From JBDNIO01 sp041688215 (GTDB lineage: Bacteria > Pseudomonadota > Gammaproteobacteria > Nevskiales > Salinisphaeraceae), in the NCBI GenBank assembly GCA_041688215.1, contig JBDNIO010000086.1, positions 1-34,499 of the forward strand: a stretch of DNA of 34,499 nucleotides, in the 5' to 3' direction. Of the stretch, positions 1-8,695 are shown piece by piece (position 1 is the stretch's first letter; each line of letters begins with the position of its first letter). The notes below the pieces were generated by a model that was given only the letters and a program-made list of their open reading frames with translations, searched no databases and was not told where the DNA came from. A program made the position numbers and the translations under genes.

Positions 1-2
1 AT

Positions 3-92
3 GCAATCAGTGATAATGAAGCCGCTAAACGTCTACAAAACGCCAGACACTCACTCTTTGAATCTATCTTCGAACGGATGAAAGCCAGCTGA
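3..92 (+). CDS. 3' end of an unidentified gene
   Basis: An open frame enters from the window edge and stops with TGA at 90-92. It gives 29 residues ending in SIFERMKAS, rich in charged and helix-forming residues. I do not recognise the protein. It does not look like the C-terminus of FabH, which normally precedes fabD and ends in a short hydrophobic strand. Too little is present to assign a function, and the frame could be chance. The 110 bases between it and fabD show no gene. Confidence 0.3.
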   Translation, partial: AISDNEAAKRLQNARHSLFESIFERMKAS

Positions 93-202
93 CTCTTTTC
101 GCTAACCTTCAGACTCATTTTGGGATTGGAATATGCTCGTAGTCAACCGATGGCGGGATGCGTATCATGTGCGGCCGCTATTGATTAGAAAAGGTTCGAC
201 GT

Positions 203-1147
203 ATGAGTCGCTTTGCAATGCTGTTCCCCGGCCAGGGCTCGCAGGCCGTGGGCATGCTCGCCGATCTGGCGGGAAAAAATCCGGTTATCAATGAAACCTT
301 CAAGGAAGCCGGCGAAGCCCTGGGCTACGATATGCTGGCGCTGATTAGCGAGGGCCCTTCCGAACAGCTGGACCGTACCGAGCGCACGCAACCGGCCATG
401 CTTGCCGCAGGCGTGGCGGTGTGGCGGCTATGGCAACAGCGCAAGGGCGCAACGCCCGCGCTGATGGCGGGCCACAGTCTGGGCGAATACACGGCGCTGG
501 TTTGCGCCGGTAGTCTGGATTTTAGCGACGCCCTGCGACTGACAGAAATGCGCGGCCAGGCCATGCAGGCCGCGGCGCCGGCGGGGGTGGGCGCGATGGC
601 GGCGATTATCGGACTTGGGGATCAGATCGTTGAAAATATATGTCGCGAGGCCGCTGGTGATCAGGTGGTGTCTGCGGCAAACTTCAATGCGCCCAGCCAG
701 GTCGTAATCGCCGGCGACAAGGACGCGGTTGAGCGCGCCGGAAAACTGGCCAGGGAGAAGGGCGCCAAACTGGTGAAAACGCTGGCGGTAAGCGTGCCTT
801 CGCATTGCCAGTTGATGCGCAGCGCGGGGGTGCGTCTGCAATCGCATATGACAGAAATCCCGCTACGCGAGCCGCAAATTCCGGTACTGCATAATTTAGA
901 CGCGCGCGATCGTCCCGATGTCGACGGCATCCGCAGGGCGCTGGTGGCGCAACTCGACAATCCGGTGCAATGGGTTGAAACTATCCGCAGTATGCGCAAC
1001 GACGGAATCGCGACACTGCTCGAATGTGGCCCTGGCAAAGTGCTTACCGGTCTGAACAAACGAATCGACAAGCAGGCAACCGCCATTGCCCTGAACGATC
1101 CGCAAGGATTGCGCGCCGGGCTGGATGCGGTTGCAAAGGAAGACTGA
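203..1147 (+). CDS. fabD: Malonyl-CoA:ACP transacylase FabD
   Basis: Transfers malonyl from malonyl-CoA to acyl carrier protein, supplying the extender unit for type II fatty acid synthesis in the cytoplasm. The 314-residue product has the family's usual length. It shows GQGSQ at residues 10-14, the nucleophile elbow GHSLG at 90-94 with catalytic Ser92, Arg117 that binds the malonyl carboxylate, and catalytic His201 in the VPSH motif; these positions equal E. coli numbering. The ATG at 203 has an AAAAGG ribosome site about 8 bases upstream. It is the first recognisable gene of the fab operon, 4 bases ahead of fabG. The usual upstream partner fabH is not seen. Confidence 0.97.
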   Translation: MSRFAMLFPGQGSQAVGMLADLAGKNPVINETFKEAGEALGYDMLALISEGPSEQLDRTERTQPAMLAAGVAVWRLWQQRKGATPALMAGHSLGEYTALVCAGSLDFSDALRLTEMRGQAMQAAAPAGVGAMAAIIGLGDQIVENICREAAGDQVVSAANFNAPSQVVIAGDKDAVERAGKLAREKGAKLVKTLAVSVPSHCQLMRSAGVRLQSHMTEIPLREPQIPVLHNLDARDRPDVDGIRRALVAQLDNPVQWVETIRSMRNDGIATLLECGPGKVLTGLNKRIDKQATAIALNDPQGLRAGLDAVAKED

Positions 1148-1151
1148 ACAC

Positions 1152-1907
1152 GTGTCCGCAGCAAATGACTTCTCCAATCAGGTCGCCATTGTTACCGGCG
1201 CCTCCCGCGGCATCGGGGCCGCCATTGCGCAGGTACTGGGCAAGTCCGGCGCCACGGTTATAGGTACCGCGACAACGGATAAAGGCGCGCAAGCAATTAG
1301 CGAAGCGCTTGAAGATGCCGGTATTACCGGCGCCGGGCGCAGCCTGGATGTAAGTGATGCGGATGCGGTAGACGCGTTCTTCAAATCGGCGGCTAGCGAT
1401 TTCGCAGCGCCGCAAATTCTGGTGAACAACGCCGCGATCACGCGCGACAACCTGATGTTGCGCATGAAGGACGAAGACTGGCAGAGCGTTCTGGATACCA
1501 ATCTCGCCGGCGTGTTTCGCTGTAGCCGCGCGGCCTTGCGCGGCATGATGAAAGCGCGCCACGGGCGTATCATCAATATATCTTCGGTGGTGGGTTTAAC
1601 CGGAAACCCGGGCCAGGTTAACTACGCCGCGGCCAAGGCCGGGCTGCTCGGGTTAACCAAATCGCTCGCGCGCGAGGTGGCATCGCGTAACATAACGGTG
1701 AACGCAATCGCACCCGGGTTTATCGATACCGACATGACCAAAGACTTGCCCGAAAACAGTCGGGATGCCTTGTTGCAACAAATACCGCTGGGTCGTCTTG
1801 GCCGGCCGCAAGACATCGCTGCGGCGGTGCTGTTTCTGGCCGGTGATCAGGCCGCATACATCACCGGCGAAACCCTGAATGTGAACGGCGGCTTGCATAT
1901 GCCGTAA
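1152..1907 (+). CDS. fabG: 3-oxoacyl-[ACP] reductase FabG
   Basis: NADPH-dependent reduction of 3-oxoacyl-ACP to 3-hydroxyacyl-ACP in fatty acid elongation. It is a classical short-chain dehydrogenase: cofactor motif TGASRGIG at residues 15-22, NNAA at 92-95, catalytic Ser145, and the YxxxK pair Tyr158/Lys162, then the C-terminal ITGETLNVNGG segment. I chose the GTG at 1152 because AAAGGAAG lies 9 bases upstream and it gives 251 residues, near the usual 244-250. A longer in-frame version from 1125 would overlap fabD and carry an atypical N-terminus. The spacing of 4 bases after fabD implies co-transcription. Confidence 0.96.
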   Translation: MSAANDFSNQVAIVTGASRGIGAAIAQVLGKSGATVIGTATTDKGAQAISEALEDAGITGAGRSLDVSDADAVDAFFKSAASDFAAPQILVNNAAITRDNLMLRMKDEDWQSVLDTNLAGVFRCSRAALRGMMKARHGRIINISSVVGLTGNPGQVNYAAAKAGLLGLTKSLAREVASRNITVNAIAPGFIDTDMTKDLPENSRDALLQQIPLGRLGRPQDIAAAVLFLAGDQAAYITGETLNVNGGLHMP

Positions 1908-1929
1908 GCTATGTTTGATTAAATGTGGA

Positions 1930-1954
1930 TTGACAGAGCGTTTTTCCCTAAAAT
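1930..1954 (+). promoter_or_regulatory. Possible promoter upstream of acpP
   Basis: The 116-base gap between fabG and acpP contains a consensus -35 hexamer TTGACA at 1930-1935 and a good -10 hexamer TAAAAT at 1949-1954. The spacer is only 13 bases, shorter than the normal 16-18, so this pair may not work as drawn. An internal acpP promoter would be expected biologically, since ACP is needed in large excess. That part is inference. Confidence 0.3.
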
Positions 1955-2023
1955 GGCGCCGCCAGAGTTAGGCACGCCCCCTTTTTTGGCTACAGATAAT
2001 AGTTTTCTACAGGAGATAAAAGC

Positions 2024-2263
2024 ATGAGCAGTGTGGAACAACGAGTACAGAAGATCATCGCGGAACAGCTTAGTGTCAGCGACGACCAGGTCACCAGCAA
2101 CGCTTCGTTTGTAGACGACTTGGGCGCCGACTCGCTCGATACCGTCGAACTCGTTATGGCGCTGGAAGAAGAATTCGAAATTGATATTCCGGACGAAGAA
2201 GCCGAAAAAATCGTTAAAGTTCAAGATGCAGTCGACTACATAAAATCCAACGCCGAAGGTTAA
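2024..2263 (+). CDS. acpP: Acyl carrier protein AcpP
   Basis: Small acidic carrier that holds growing acyl chains on a phosphopantetheine arm for the FabD/G/F enzymes. The 79-residue product contains the GADSLDTVEL motif with the modified serine at position 37, and the acidic helix EEEFEIDIPDEEAE that docks partner enzymes. Length and charge are typical. The ATG at 2024 is preceded by AGGAG at 2011-2015, one of the best ribosome sites in the operon and consistent with high expression. It lies between fabG and fabF as in most gammaproteobacteria. Confidence 0.98.
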   Translation: MSSVEQRVQKIIAEQLSVSDDQVTSNASFVDDLGADSLDTVELVMALEEEFEIDIPDEEAEKIVKVQDAVDYIKSNAEG

Positions 2264-2324
2264 ACGGCCGCGGTAGTCCGGGCTGCGCCTGACGCATGGC
2301 CTGGCAGTTGAAAAAGGGGGGCGT

Positions 2325-3569
2325 ATGAGACAGCGACGAGTCGTAGTTACCGGTCTGGGCATGGTGTCCCCGGTGGGCAATGACGTAAAAACCGGCTGGA
2401 ATAATATCCTCGCTGGGCGTAGCGGTATCGTTCCCATTGATACCTTCGATGTCTCCGGGTTTCCCACCCGCTTCGGCGGCCCCATCCGCGACTTCAACGC
2501 CGCGGATTACATGGGGCCGAAGGAAGTCCGCAAGTACGATCCGTTCATCCATTACGGCGTGGCCGCCGCCACCCAGGCGCTGGCAGACAGCGGTCTGGAC
2601 TTCGATAAGGAAGACGTCACCCGCATCGGCGTAGCCGTAGGTTCGGGTATCGGTGGCATTAGCACTATCGAAAAAACCTGTGTCGGTTTTCACGAAAACA
2701 ACCGCAATACGCGCAAGGTTTCCCCGTTTTTCATTCCCGGCAGCATTGTGAATATGGTGGCCGGGGTGGTGTCGATTCAGCTCGGCATCAAGGGGCTTAA
2801 CATCTCGGCGGTTTCGGCCTGTACGACCGGTGTTCATAACATTGGTCTGGCCGGACGGCTGATTGCAGCCGGCGACGCCGATGCCATTTTTGCAGGCAGT
2901 TCGGAAATGGCACTCAACCCCATTGGCCTGGCGGGTTTTTGTGCAGCACGGGCACTGTCTACACGTAATGACGACCCGGCCGGCGCCAGCCGGCCCTGGG
3001 ACGCAGACCGAGACGGTTTCGTGCTATCTGATGGTGCCGGCGTACTGGTGCTGGAAGAATACGAACGCGCCAAAAAGCGCAACGCCAATATTTACGCGGA
3101 ACTGGTCGGCCTGGGCATGAGCGGCGATGCGTATCACATCACCCTGCCATCTGAGGGCGGCGAAGGCGCAGCCCGCTGCATGAATGCAGCACTCGATGAT
3201 GCCGAGATCAAGCCTTCTGATGTTGCCTATGTAAACGCCCATGGCACCTCAACCCAGGCGGGCGATATTGCGGAAACCAAGGCTATCAAGACTACGTTTG
3301 GTGATCACGCGAAGAAACTGGCGGTAAGTTCCACCAAGTCCATGACCGGGCATATGCTGGGCGCCGCGGGCTCAGCGGAAGCGATTTTTTCAATCCTGGC
3401 CCTGCGGGATCAGGTCGCGCCACCGACGATTAATCTAAGTAACCCCGACGAAGGTTGTGATCTGGATTACGTACCCAATGAAGCACGCGACCTGAAAATG
3501 CAGACCGTGCTTTCAAACTCATTCGGCTTTGGTGGCACCAACGGAACGCTGGTATTCAGCAAGCTCTAG
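2325..3569 (+). CDS. fabF: 3-oxoacyl-[ACP] synthase II FabF
   Basis: Condenses malonyl-ACP with acyl-ACP (chain elongation, including the palmitoleate to cis-vaccenate step in the family). The 414 residues match the usual length. The Cys-His-His active site is visible: Cys166 in VSACTTG, His306 in NAHGTST and His343 in TGHMLGAAGS, with the conserved Lys338 before it and the glycine-rich NSFGFGGTNGT near the C-terminus. The ATG at 2325 follows a purine-rich AAGGGGGG. It sits 61 bases downstream of acpP and 2 bases upstream of pabB, so it links the fatty acid genes to the folate genes. Confidence 0.97.
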   Translation: MRQRRVVVTGLGMVSPVGNDVKTGWNNILAGRSGIVPIDTFDVSGFPTRFGGPIRDFNAADYMGPKEVRKYDPFIHYGVAAATQALADSGLDFDKEDVTRIGVAVGSGIGGISTIEKTCVGFHENNRNTRKVSPFFIPGSIVNMVAGVVSIQLGIKGLNISAVSACTTGVHNIGLAGRLIAAGDADAIFAGSSEMALNPIGLAGFCAARALSTRNDDPAGASRPWDADRDGFVLSDGAGVLVLEEYERAKKRNANIYAELVGLGMSGDAYHITLPSEGGEGAARCMNAALDDAEIKPSDVAYVNAHGTSTQAGDIAETKAIKTTFGDHAKKLAVSSTKSMTGHMLGAAGSAEAIFSILALRDQVAPPTINLSNPDEGCDLDYVPNEARDLKMQTVLSNSFGFGGTNGTLVFSKL

Positions 3570-3571
3570 GT

Positions 3572-4903
3572 GTGTTTGCGCAAGCCTGCGCCCCAACAAC
3601 CAGCCTGCTCGCGTTACACCAGCGAAATCCAGAGCGGTATCCCTTTTTGCTCGAGAGCACCAGTGGCGCCCACGCACAGGGCTGCTTCGATATTCTGTTT
3701 GCCTTTTCCGGGGCAAGCCTGGAATTGCAAAACTCGGAACTAACCGGGCCAGGCGCCACAAACAGCCATGATTTTCTGGCTGCGCTGGATCGCTGGTTCA
3801 CCGAAGAGTCTCAGCCTCAGGCCAATCCACACAATCTGCCGTTTCTGGGGGGCTGGTTCCTGTACCTGGGTTACGAGCTGGCCGCGCAAATCGAGCCTTC
3901 GCTGGACCTGCCGCCGGCATCACCGGTCTTGCCGACTGCTCTGGCCATGCGTTGCCCCGCCGCCGTGGTGCGCAACCGTGCCAGTAGGCAAGTTTTTGCG
4001 GTGGCCGAGTCTGCAGATTTATTAACGGAACTGCTTTCGGAAATACAGCTTTGCAAGCCAGTTGATATTCATCCTGTTCCAGCAGCAGAGATAGAGGAAG
4101 ACGACCCGGAGCGGTATTTGCGGCAAATAGCCGCCGTGCAGAATTACATACGAGCCGGTGATGTGTTTCAGGTAAACCCCTCGCGCGAATGGCGGGCGCA
4201 ATTAAGCAAAACCGCTGCACCGCTGGATTTGTATGCCGCGTTGTGCAAGTCCAATCCCGCACCTTTTTCCGGGCTGATGTGCTGGCGCGATGCGGCGGTA
4301 ATCAGTTCGTCTCCCGAGCGTCTGTTACGCCTGCAAAACGGCCAGGCGGAAACCCGTCCCATTGCGGGCACACGGCCGCGTACCGGTACCGATTCGGCGA
4401 TGACGCGGGCGCTGCTGGCGCATCCCAAGGAGCGCGCCGAACATGTCATGCTGATTGATCTGGAACGTAACGATCTGGGCCGTTTCTGTGAATACGGTAG
4501 TGTGCAGGTCGACGAACTGATGACGGCTGAAAGCTATGCGCAGGTGCACCATATCGTCTCGAACGTGCGCGGCAGAGTGCGACCTGGAACGGGGCCGGGC
4601 AGCGCGTTACGCGCGGTTTTTCCCGGCGGCACGATTACCGGTTGCCCCAAGGTGCGCTGCATGCAGATTATCGCTGACCTGGAAGGCCAGGGCCGCGGCG
4701 CCTACACCGGCGCAATGGGTTATCTTGGCCGCGATGGACGCCTGGACAGCAACATTCTGATTCGCACGCTGGTGCAACACGAGCAGCGTGTCTGGCTACG
4801 CGCCGGCGGCGGCATTGTGGCCGACTCGGTGCCAGATAACGAGCTGGATGAAACCCGCGCAAAAGCGCGTGCGGTTTTGTTGGCGCTTGGGGCAGCGCTA
4901 TGA
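3572..4903 (+). CDS. pabB: Aminodeoxychorismate synthase component I PabB
   Basis: Converts chorismate and ammonia (normally supplied by a PabA amidotransferase, not in this window) to 4-amino-4-deoxychorismate for folate synthesis. The 443 residues comprise an N-terminal anthranilate-synthase-I-like region (about 1-165) and a chorismate-binding domain (about 180-440). Visible motifs are PIAGTRPR at 263-270, HPKERAEHVMLIDLERND, GGTITGCPK at 352-360 and AGGGIVADS at 411-419. The GTG at 3572 follows the fabF stop by 2 bases. PabB is preferred over TrpE because pabC follows with a 4-base overlap. Oddly, residue 265 is Ala, as in TrpE (PIAGT); the well-studied E. coli PabB has Lys there (PIKGT). 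An anthranilate synthase role is less likely but not excluded. Confidence 0.88.
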   Translation: MFAQACAPTTSLLALHQRNPERYPFLLESTSGAHAQGCFDILFAFSGASLELQNSELTGPGATNSHDFLAALDRWFTEESQPQANPHNLPFLGGWFLYLGYELAAQIEPSLDLPPASPVLPTALAMRCPAAVVRNRASRQVFAVAESADLLTELLSEIQLCKPVDIHPVPAAEIEEDDPERYLRQIAAVQNYIRAGDVFQVNPSREWRAQLSKTAAPLDLYAALCKSNPAPFSGLMCWRDAAVISSSPERLLRLQNGQAETRPIAGTRPRTGTDSAMTRALLAHPKERAEHVMLIDLERNDLGRFCEYGSVQVDELMTAESYAQVHHIVSNVRGRVRPGTGPGSALRAVFPGGTITGCPKVRCMQIIADLEGQGRGAYTGAMGYLGRDGRLDSNILIRTLVQHEQRVWLRAGGGIVADSVPDNELDETRAKARAVLLALGAAL

Positions 4904-5718
4904 AAGCCAGCGCCTTGCTCAATGGTCAGCCCGCAAAGCAAATATCCATTACCGATCGCGGCTTGAGTTATGGCGACGGCGTGTTTCGCACGCTACGTAT
5001 CCACGCGGGCAAGCCCCAGTCCTGGAACGCGCACTGGCAGCGTCTGCAATACGATTGCGAGCGACTCGACTTGCGCCCGCCAGACCAGGCGCTGTTGCTT
5101 AGTGAAGCGGCTTGCCTGTTTAGCGATGGCGGGGAAGGCGTGCTCAAAATCATCATTACGCGCGGCAGCGGCGGGCGGGGTTACGGGCTACCGCAGGCCT
5201 GCGTACAAACACGCCTGTTGCAGCGCCATCCGCTGCCTGTTGAAAAACCCAACCAGCTGGTAACCCTGGGTGTTTGCACGATGCGTCTGAGCCGCAATCC
5301 ACGTCTGGCCGGGATTAAACACCTGAATCGTCTGGAACAGGTTCTGGCGCGCGCAGAGTGTGATCATGCCGGTTGGCAGGAAGCCTTGCTGCTGGATACT
5401 CAGGACTGGGTAATATCGGGCACAATGTCCAATTTGTTTCTGGTAAAGAACAACCGGATACTAACGCCGCGGCTGGACCAGGCGGGTGTAATTGGCGCCA
5501 CGCGTCAGCGCATAATCACCTTGGCCGGGCGTGTCGGGTTACAAATTCAGGAGACCGCTGTGAAGTTGGCCGATTGTTACGATGCGCAAGAATTATTCAT
5601 GTGCAATAGCATCAAAGGGGTATGCCCGGTCGTGAGCCTGGGAGAATTCGAATTTGATGTCGGTGCGCTCACTCAGCAATGCATGGGGTTGCTGCAAACC
5701 GATAATCAGGGGCCATAA
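4900..5718 (+). CDS. pabC: Aminodeoxychorismate lyase PabC
   Basis: PLP-dependent lyase that splits 4-amino-4-deoxychorismate into 4-aminobenzoate and pyruvate, the step after PabB. The 272-residue product is a fold-type IV PLP enzyme. DRGLSYGDGVFRT near residues 19-31 is the family N-terminal motif, Lys140 in GIKHLNR is the expected Schiff-base lysine, and the cofactor-binding SGTMSNLFLV and GVIGATRQRI segments follow in order. The start ATG overlaps the pabB stop (ATGA), and its own stop overlaps the mltG start (TAATG), so translation is probably coupled along the operon. A D-amino-acid or branched-chain aminotransferase of the same fold is the alternative, made unlikely by context. Confidence 0.93.
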   Translation: MKASALLNGQPAKQISITDRGLSYGDGVFRTLRIHAGKPQSWNAHWQRLQYDCERLDLRPPDQALLLSEAACLFSDGGEGVLKIIITRGSGGRGYGLPQACVQTRLLQRHPLPVEKPNQLVTLGVCTMRLSRNPRLAGIKHLNRLEQVLARAECDHAGWQEALLLDTQDWVISGTMSNLFLVKNNRILTPRLDQAGVIGATRQRIITLAGRVGLQIQETAVKLADCYDAQELFMCNSIKGVCPVVSLGEFEFDVGALTQQCMGLLQTDNQGP

Positions 5719-6716
5719 TGCGGCTGTTATTGCGCCTGTGTCTGCTGGGTATCGTGCTTTGCGCCGCTGTAGTGGCCTGGGACGGCTATCTGTTTTTCAA
5801 CTCGCCGTTAAACAATAATCAGGATCAGACGGTACAGGTTGCCCCCGGCAGCAGCTTTCGCGCTATCAGTAACAAATTGCTCGCACGCAATGTTATTAAC
5901 GCCCCGCGCCACGCACACTATTTCAGATTCTATGCGCGTTTTCGCGGGGTCGCGCAAAAGGTGCACAGCGGCGAATATGAAATCAAACCAGACGCAACCC
6001 CGCTGTATTTGCTGGATGCCATGGTGCGTGGCCGCACCTTGCAATACCGCCTGTCCATTGTTGAGGGCTGGAATTTCGCTGAGCTGCGCACTGCAATCGA
6101 AAAGCATGAGGCCATAAGGCAAACGCTGCGCGGGAAAACCCAATCGCAGATCATGGCCGCCCTTAAACACCCGGGGGTAATGCCGGAAGGTCAGTTCCTG
6201 CCCGACACCTACAAGTTTCCGCGTGGCACCACGGATGTGGCGTTTCTCGGGCGGGCTTATAAGGCCATGCAGCAGGTATTACAGGACGAATGGGAACAGC
6301 GCGACAAGGCGGAGGTGCTGGAGACGGCCTACCAGGCCTTGATCATGGCCTCCATCGTCGAGAAAGAAACCGCGGTGGCGGCGGAACGCAACCGCATCGC
6401 CGGCATTTTTCTGCGTCGGCTCAAGATTGGTATGCCGCTGCAAACCGACCCCACCGTAATCTATGGCGTGCAGAATTTTGACGGCAACCTGCGCCGCAGT
6501 GACCTCACCCGGGATACCCCCTACAACACCTATACCCGTCCCGGCTTGCCGCCCACGCCCATCGCCATGCCGGGGCGCGCGGCTATTCATGCCACGCTAC
6601 ACCCGGCTGATGGTGATGCGCTGTATTTTGTTTCCAGAGGCGACGGCAGCCACGTTTTTTCCGCCAGCCTGCAAGAACACAATCGGGCGGTTCGCAAATA
6701 CCAGTTGAATCGATGA
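5718..6716 (+). CDS. mltG: Endolytic murein transglycosylase MltG (YceG-like)
   Basis: Inner-membrane lytic transglycosylase that cleaves nascent glycan strands and so helps set peptidoglycan chain length. The 332-residue product starts with a hydrophobic segment (residues 3-21, LLLRLCLLGIVLCAAVVAW region) that anchors it with the bulk in the periplasm. A LysM-like region is followed by the catalytic YceG domain with ASIVEKET at 211-218, which contains the catalytic glutamate, and LQTDPTVIYG, NTYTRPGLPPTPI and HVFSASLQEHNRAV motifs. The position between pabC and tmk is conserved across gammaproteobacteria. It overlaps pabC by 1 base and tmk by 4. Confidence 0.95.
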   Translation: MRLLLRLCLLGIVLCAAVVAWDGYLFFNSPLNNNQDQTVQVAPGSSFRAISNKLLARNVINAPRHAHYFRFYARFRGVAQKVHSGEYEIKPDATPLYLLDAMVRGRTLQYRLSIVEGWNFAELRTAIEKHEAIRQTLRGKTQSQIMAALKHPGVMPEGQFLPDTYKFPRGTTDVAFLGRAYKAMQQVLQDEWEQRDKAEVLETAYQALIMASIVEKETAVAAERNRIAGIFLRRLKIGMPLQTDPTVIYGVQNFDGNLRRSDLTRDTPYNTYTRPGLPPTPIAMPGRAAIHATLHPADGDALYFVSRGDGSHVFSASLQEHNRAVRKYQLNR

Positions 6717-7330
6717 ACGGAAAATTCATAACCCTGGAGGGCGGCGAAGGTGCCGGCAAGAGCAGCACGGTTGCGTTTCTGCGGGAACACATTGCCCGCG
6801 CCGGGCATACGGTTATTACCACGCGAGAACCCGGCGGCACGCCCATGGCCGAGGCGATACGTGAAGTCCTGCTCGTCGATCACGGCGCAGCCATGCCGGC
6901 CATGACCGAACTTCTATTGATGTTCGCTGCACGCAGTGCTCATATTGAGCAAAAAATTCTGCCCGCACTTGCCGCTGGCGCCTGGGTTGTATGCGACCGC
7001 TTTACCGACGCCAGTTATGCCTACCAGGGCTGTGCCCGCGGCATGGGTGAAGGGCCAGTCTCGTGGTTGGAAAATCTCGTTCAGGGCGATTTGCGCCCCG
7101 ATCGCGTGCTGTTGTTTGATCTGCCTGTCGAAGTGGGTCTGGCACGCACCCAGACCCGGGGCAATGGCAATCGTTTTGATAACGAGGAGATTGCCTTTCA
7201 CGAACAAGTTCGCGCCGCCTATCTGCATCGCGCGCAGGCACATCCGCAACGCTATGCGTTGATCAACGCACAGGCTGAACCCGCGCAAGTGCAGGCCCAG
7301 GTGGCATCAGTTTTAAGCGATCTGCTATGA
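6713..7330 (+). CDS. tmk: Thymidylate kinase Tmk
   Basis: Phosphorylates dTMP to dTDP with ATP, an essential step for dTTP supply in the cytoplasm. The 205 residues show the P-loop GGEGAGKS at 10-17, the dTMP-binding REPGGT at 38-43, the catalytic DR(F/Y) motif in CDRFTDASYAYQG, and a LID segment around TRGNGNRFDNEE. Length is typical. ATG overlaps the mltG stop by 4 bases and the stop overlaps holB (ATGA), so it is embedded in the operon. No unusual residues seen. Confidence 0.96.
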   Translation: MNGKFITLEGGEGAGKSSTVAFLREHIARAGHTVITTREPGGTPMAEAIREVLLVDHGAAMPAMTELLLMFAARSAHIEQKILPALAAGAWVVCDRFTDASYAYQGCARGMGEGPVSWLENLVQGDLRPDRVLLFDLPVEVGLARTQTRGNGNRFDNEEIAFHEQVRAAYLHRAQAHPQRYALINAQAEPAQVQAQVASVLSDLL

Positions 7331-8331
7331 GTCAGACCCAGTTCCAGTATTTGCCCTGGCAGCAGGGCGTCTGGCAACGCCTGCAACCGGCGCTTGCCAG
7401 TGGCCGCATGCCGCACGCCCTGATGCTTACCGGCGCCCCGGGGATTGGCAAATATCACCTGGCAAGGTTGTTGAGTGCGGCATTGTTATGCCGCGACATT
7501 ACGCCCGACAGCTTGCCCTGCGGCCAATGCGCTTCCTGTTCGCAACTTGCCGGCGGTGCGCATCCTGATTTTCGCGAACTCACACCCGAGCCCGAGAAGC
7601 AGACGATTTCGGTGGGTCAGGTGCGCGCGTTTTCACGTACCCGCTATCTGCGTCCGCAAATTGGGCAGGCGCGTGTCGGTTTGATCCACCCTTGCGAGCG
7701 GTTGCACCCGAGTGCTGCCAATGCCTTGCTCAAAACGCTGGAAGAGCCACCCGCGGGCAGTCATATTTTGCTTATTACCGAGCAACCCTCTGCGATTATT
7801 GCGACCATCCGCAGCCGTTGTCAGGTCTTCAAGGTGCCCGTGCCTGACGCCCAGGCGCTGTCCTCCTGGCTGCAAACCCAGCCGCAAACAGTGGTTCCGG
7901 CACTGGCCCTGGCACGGGGCGCGCCGTTGCGTGCCCTGACTTTGCTGGAAGCGGATATGGTGCGACTGCAGGGCCAGTGGCTGGAGGATTTTTCCGCCTT
8001 CGCCGCTGCGCGTCTGGGCCCGAGCGGCCTGGCGCAGCGCTGGAAGGAGTATCCGCTCAAGCAGTTGCTGGACTGGCTTTATCTGTGTGTCGCGGATGTG
8101 CTTAAGGTCGCCTATGGCGTCGCGGATGAATTCTTTGCCAATCGCGAGCAGTCGCAAGGTCTGCGCACCCTCGCCGGTAGCATGGACGCTGCAAAGCTGC
8201 GCCGCGCCATGCCGCGCTTGATTAAAGCCCGACGTATGCTGGATAGTAATGCCGATACGCTGTTAATTCTGGAACAACTCATGATCACACTGTGGTATTG
8301 CCGATTGAACGAGGCCCACCGTGGCCGCTGA
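7327..8331 (+). CDS. holB: DNA polymerase III subunit delta' HolB
   Basis: Delta' is the stationary part of the clamp loader that places the beta sliding clamp on primed DNA. The 334-residue product has an AAA+ fold: a Walker-A-like GAPGIGK at 36-42 followed by Tyr43 instead of Ser/Thr, four zinc-binding cysteines at 55, 65, 68 and 71 (CxxxxxxxxxCxxCxxC), ANALLKTLEEPP, and the IRSRC motif (the SRC arginine contributes to neighbouring subunits). The degenerate P-loop fits a subunit that does not hydrolyse ATP. The gene overlaps tmk by 4 bases and pilZ by 11, the usual gammaproteobacterial arrangement. Confidence 0.94.
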   Translation: MSQTQFQYLPWQQGVWQRLQPALASGRMPHALMLTGAPGIGKYHLARLLSAALLCRDITPDSLPCGQCASCSQLAGGAHPDFRELTPEPEKQTISVGQVRAFSRTRYLRPQIGQARVGLIHPCERLHPSAANALLKTLEEPPAGSHILLITEQPSAIIATIRSRCQVFKVPVPDAQALSSWLQTQPQTVVPALALARGAPLRALTLLEADMVRLQGQWLEDFSAFAAARLGPSGLAQRWKEYPLKQLLDWLYLCVADVLKVAYGVADEFFANREQSQGLRTLAGSMDAAKLRRAMPRLIKARRMLDSNADTLLILEQLMITLWYCRLNEAHRGR

Positions 8332-8692
8332 TTCCCGCGCTGCGCAACCCGGCATTGTTACGCTAAGCATTGCTGACAAAAACGCGCTGTACATGGCGTA
8401 CATGCCGTTCATTGGTAATGGCGGCATGTTTATCCCCACCACCCGGCGCGGCGATAACAAAGCCTATCGCCTGGGTGAGGAGGTGTTCCTGCTGCTGCAT
8501 CTGGTCGAGCAGAACGAACGCCTGCCCATGGCCGGCAAGGTCGTGTGGGTTACACCGCCCGGGGCACAGGGCCAGCGCTTGCAGGGCATAGGCATCCAGT
8601 TTTCCGCGCAGGACGCCGGCGCAACCCAGCAAAGAATAGAAACGCTGCTGGCGGACGTCATCAATTCGGATCGCCCCACTCACGCGATGTAG
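8321..8692 (+). CDS. pilZ: Type IV pilus assembly protein PilZ
   Basis: Founding-type PilZ protein needed for type IV pilus biogenesis through interactions with PilB and FimX-like partners. The 123-residue product matches the Pseudomonas/Xanthomonas PilZ pattern: LSIADKNALYMAYMPFI, NGGMFIPT, YRLGEEVFLLL, AGKVVWVTPPGAQG, GIGIQF and the C-terminal SDRPTHAM. Like those proteins it lacks the RxxxR motif used to bind cyclic di-GMP, so it probably acts by protein contacts. The start is GTG at 8321, inside the 3' end of holB. It implies that this organism makes type IV pili. It ends 3 bases from the stop of the convergent tetR gene. Confidence 0.93.
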   Translation: MAADSRAAQPGIVTLSIADKNALYMAYMPFIGNGGMFIPTTRRGDNKAYRLGEEVFLLLHLVEQNERLPMAGKVVWVTPPGAQGQRLQGIGIQFSAQDAGATQQRIETLLADVINSDRPTHAM

Positions 8693-8695
8693 TAC

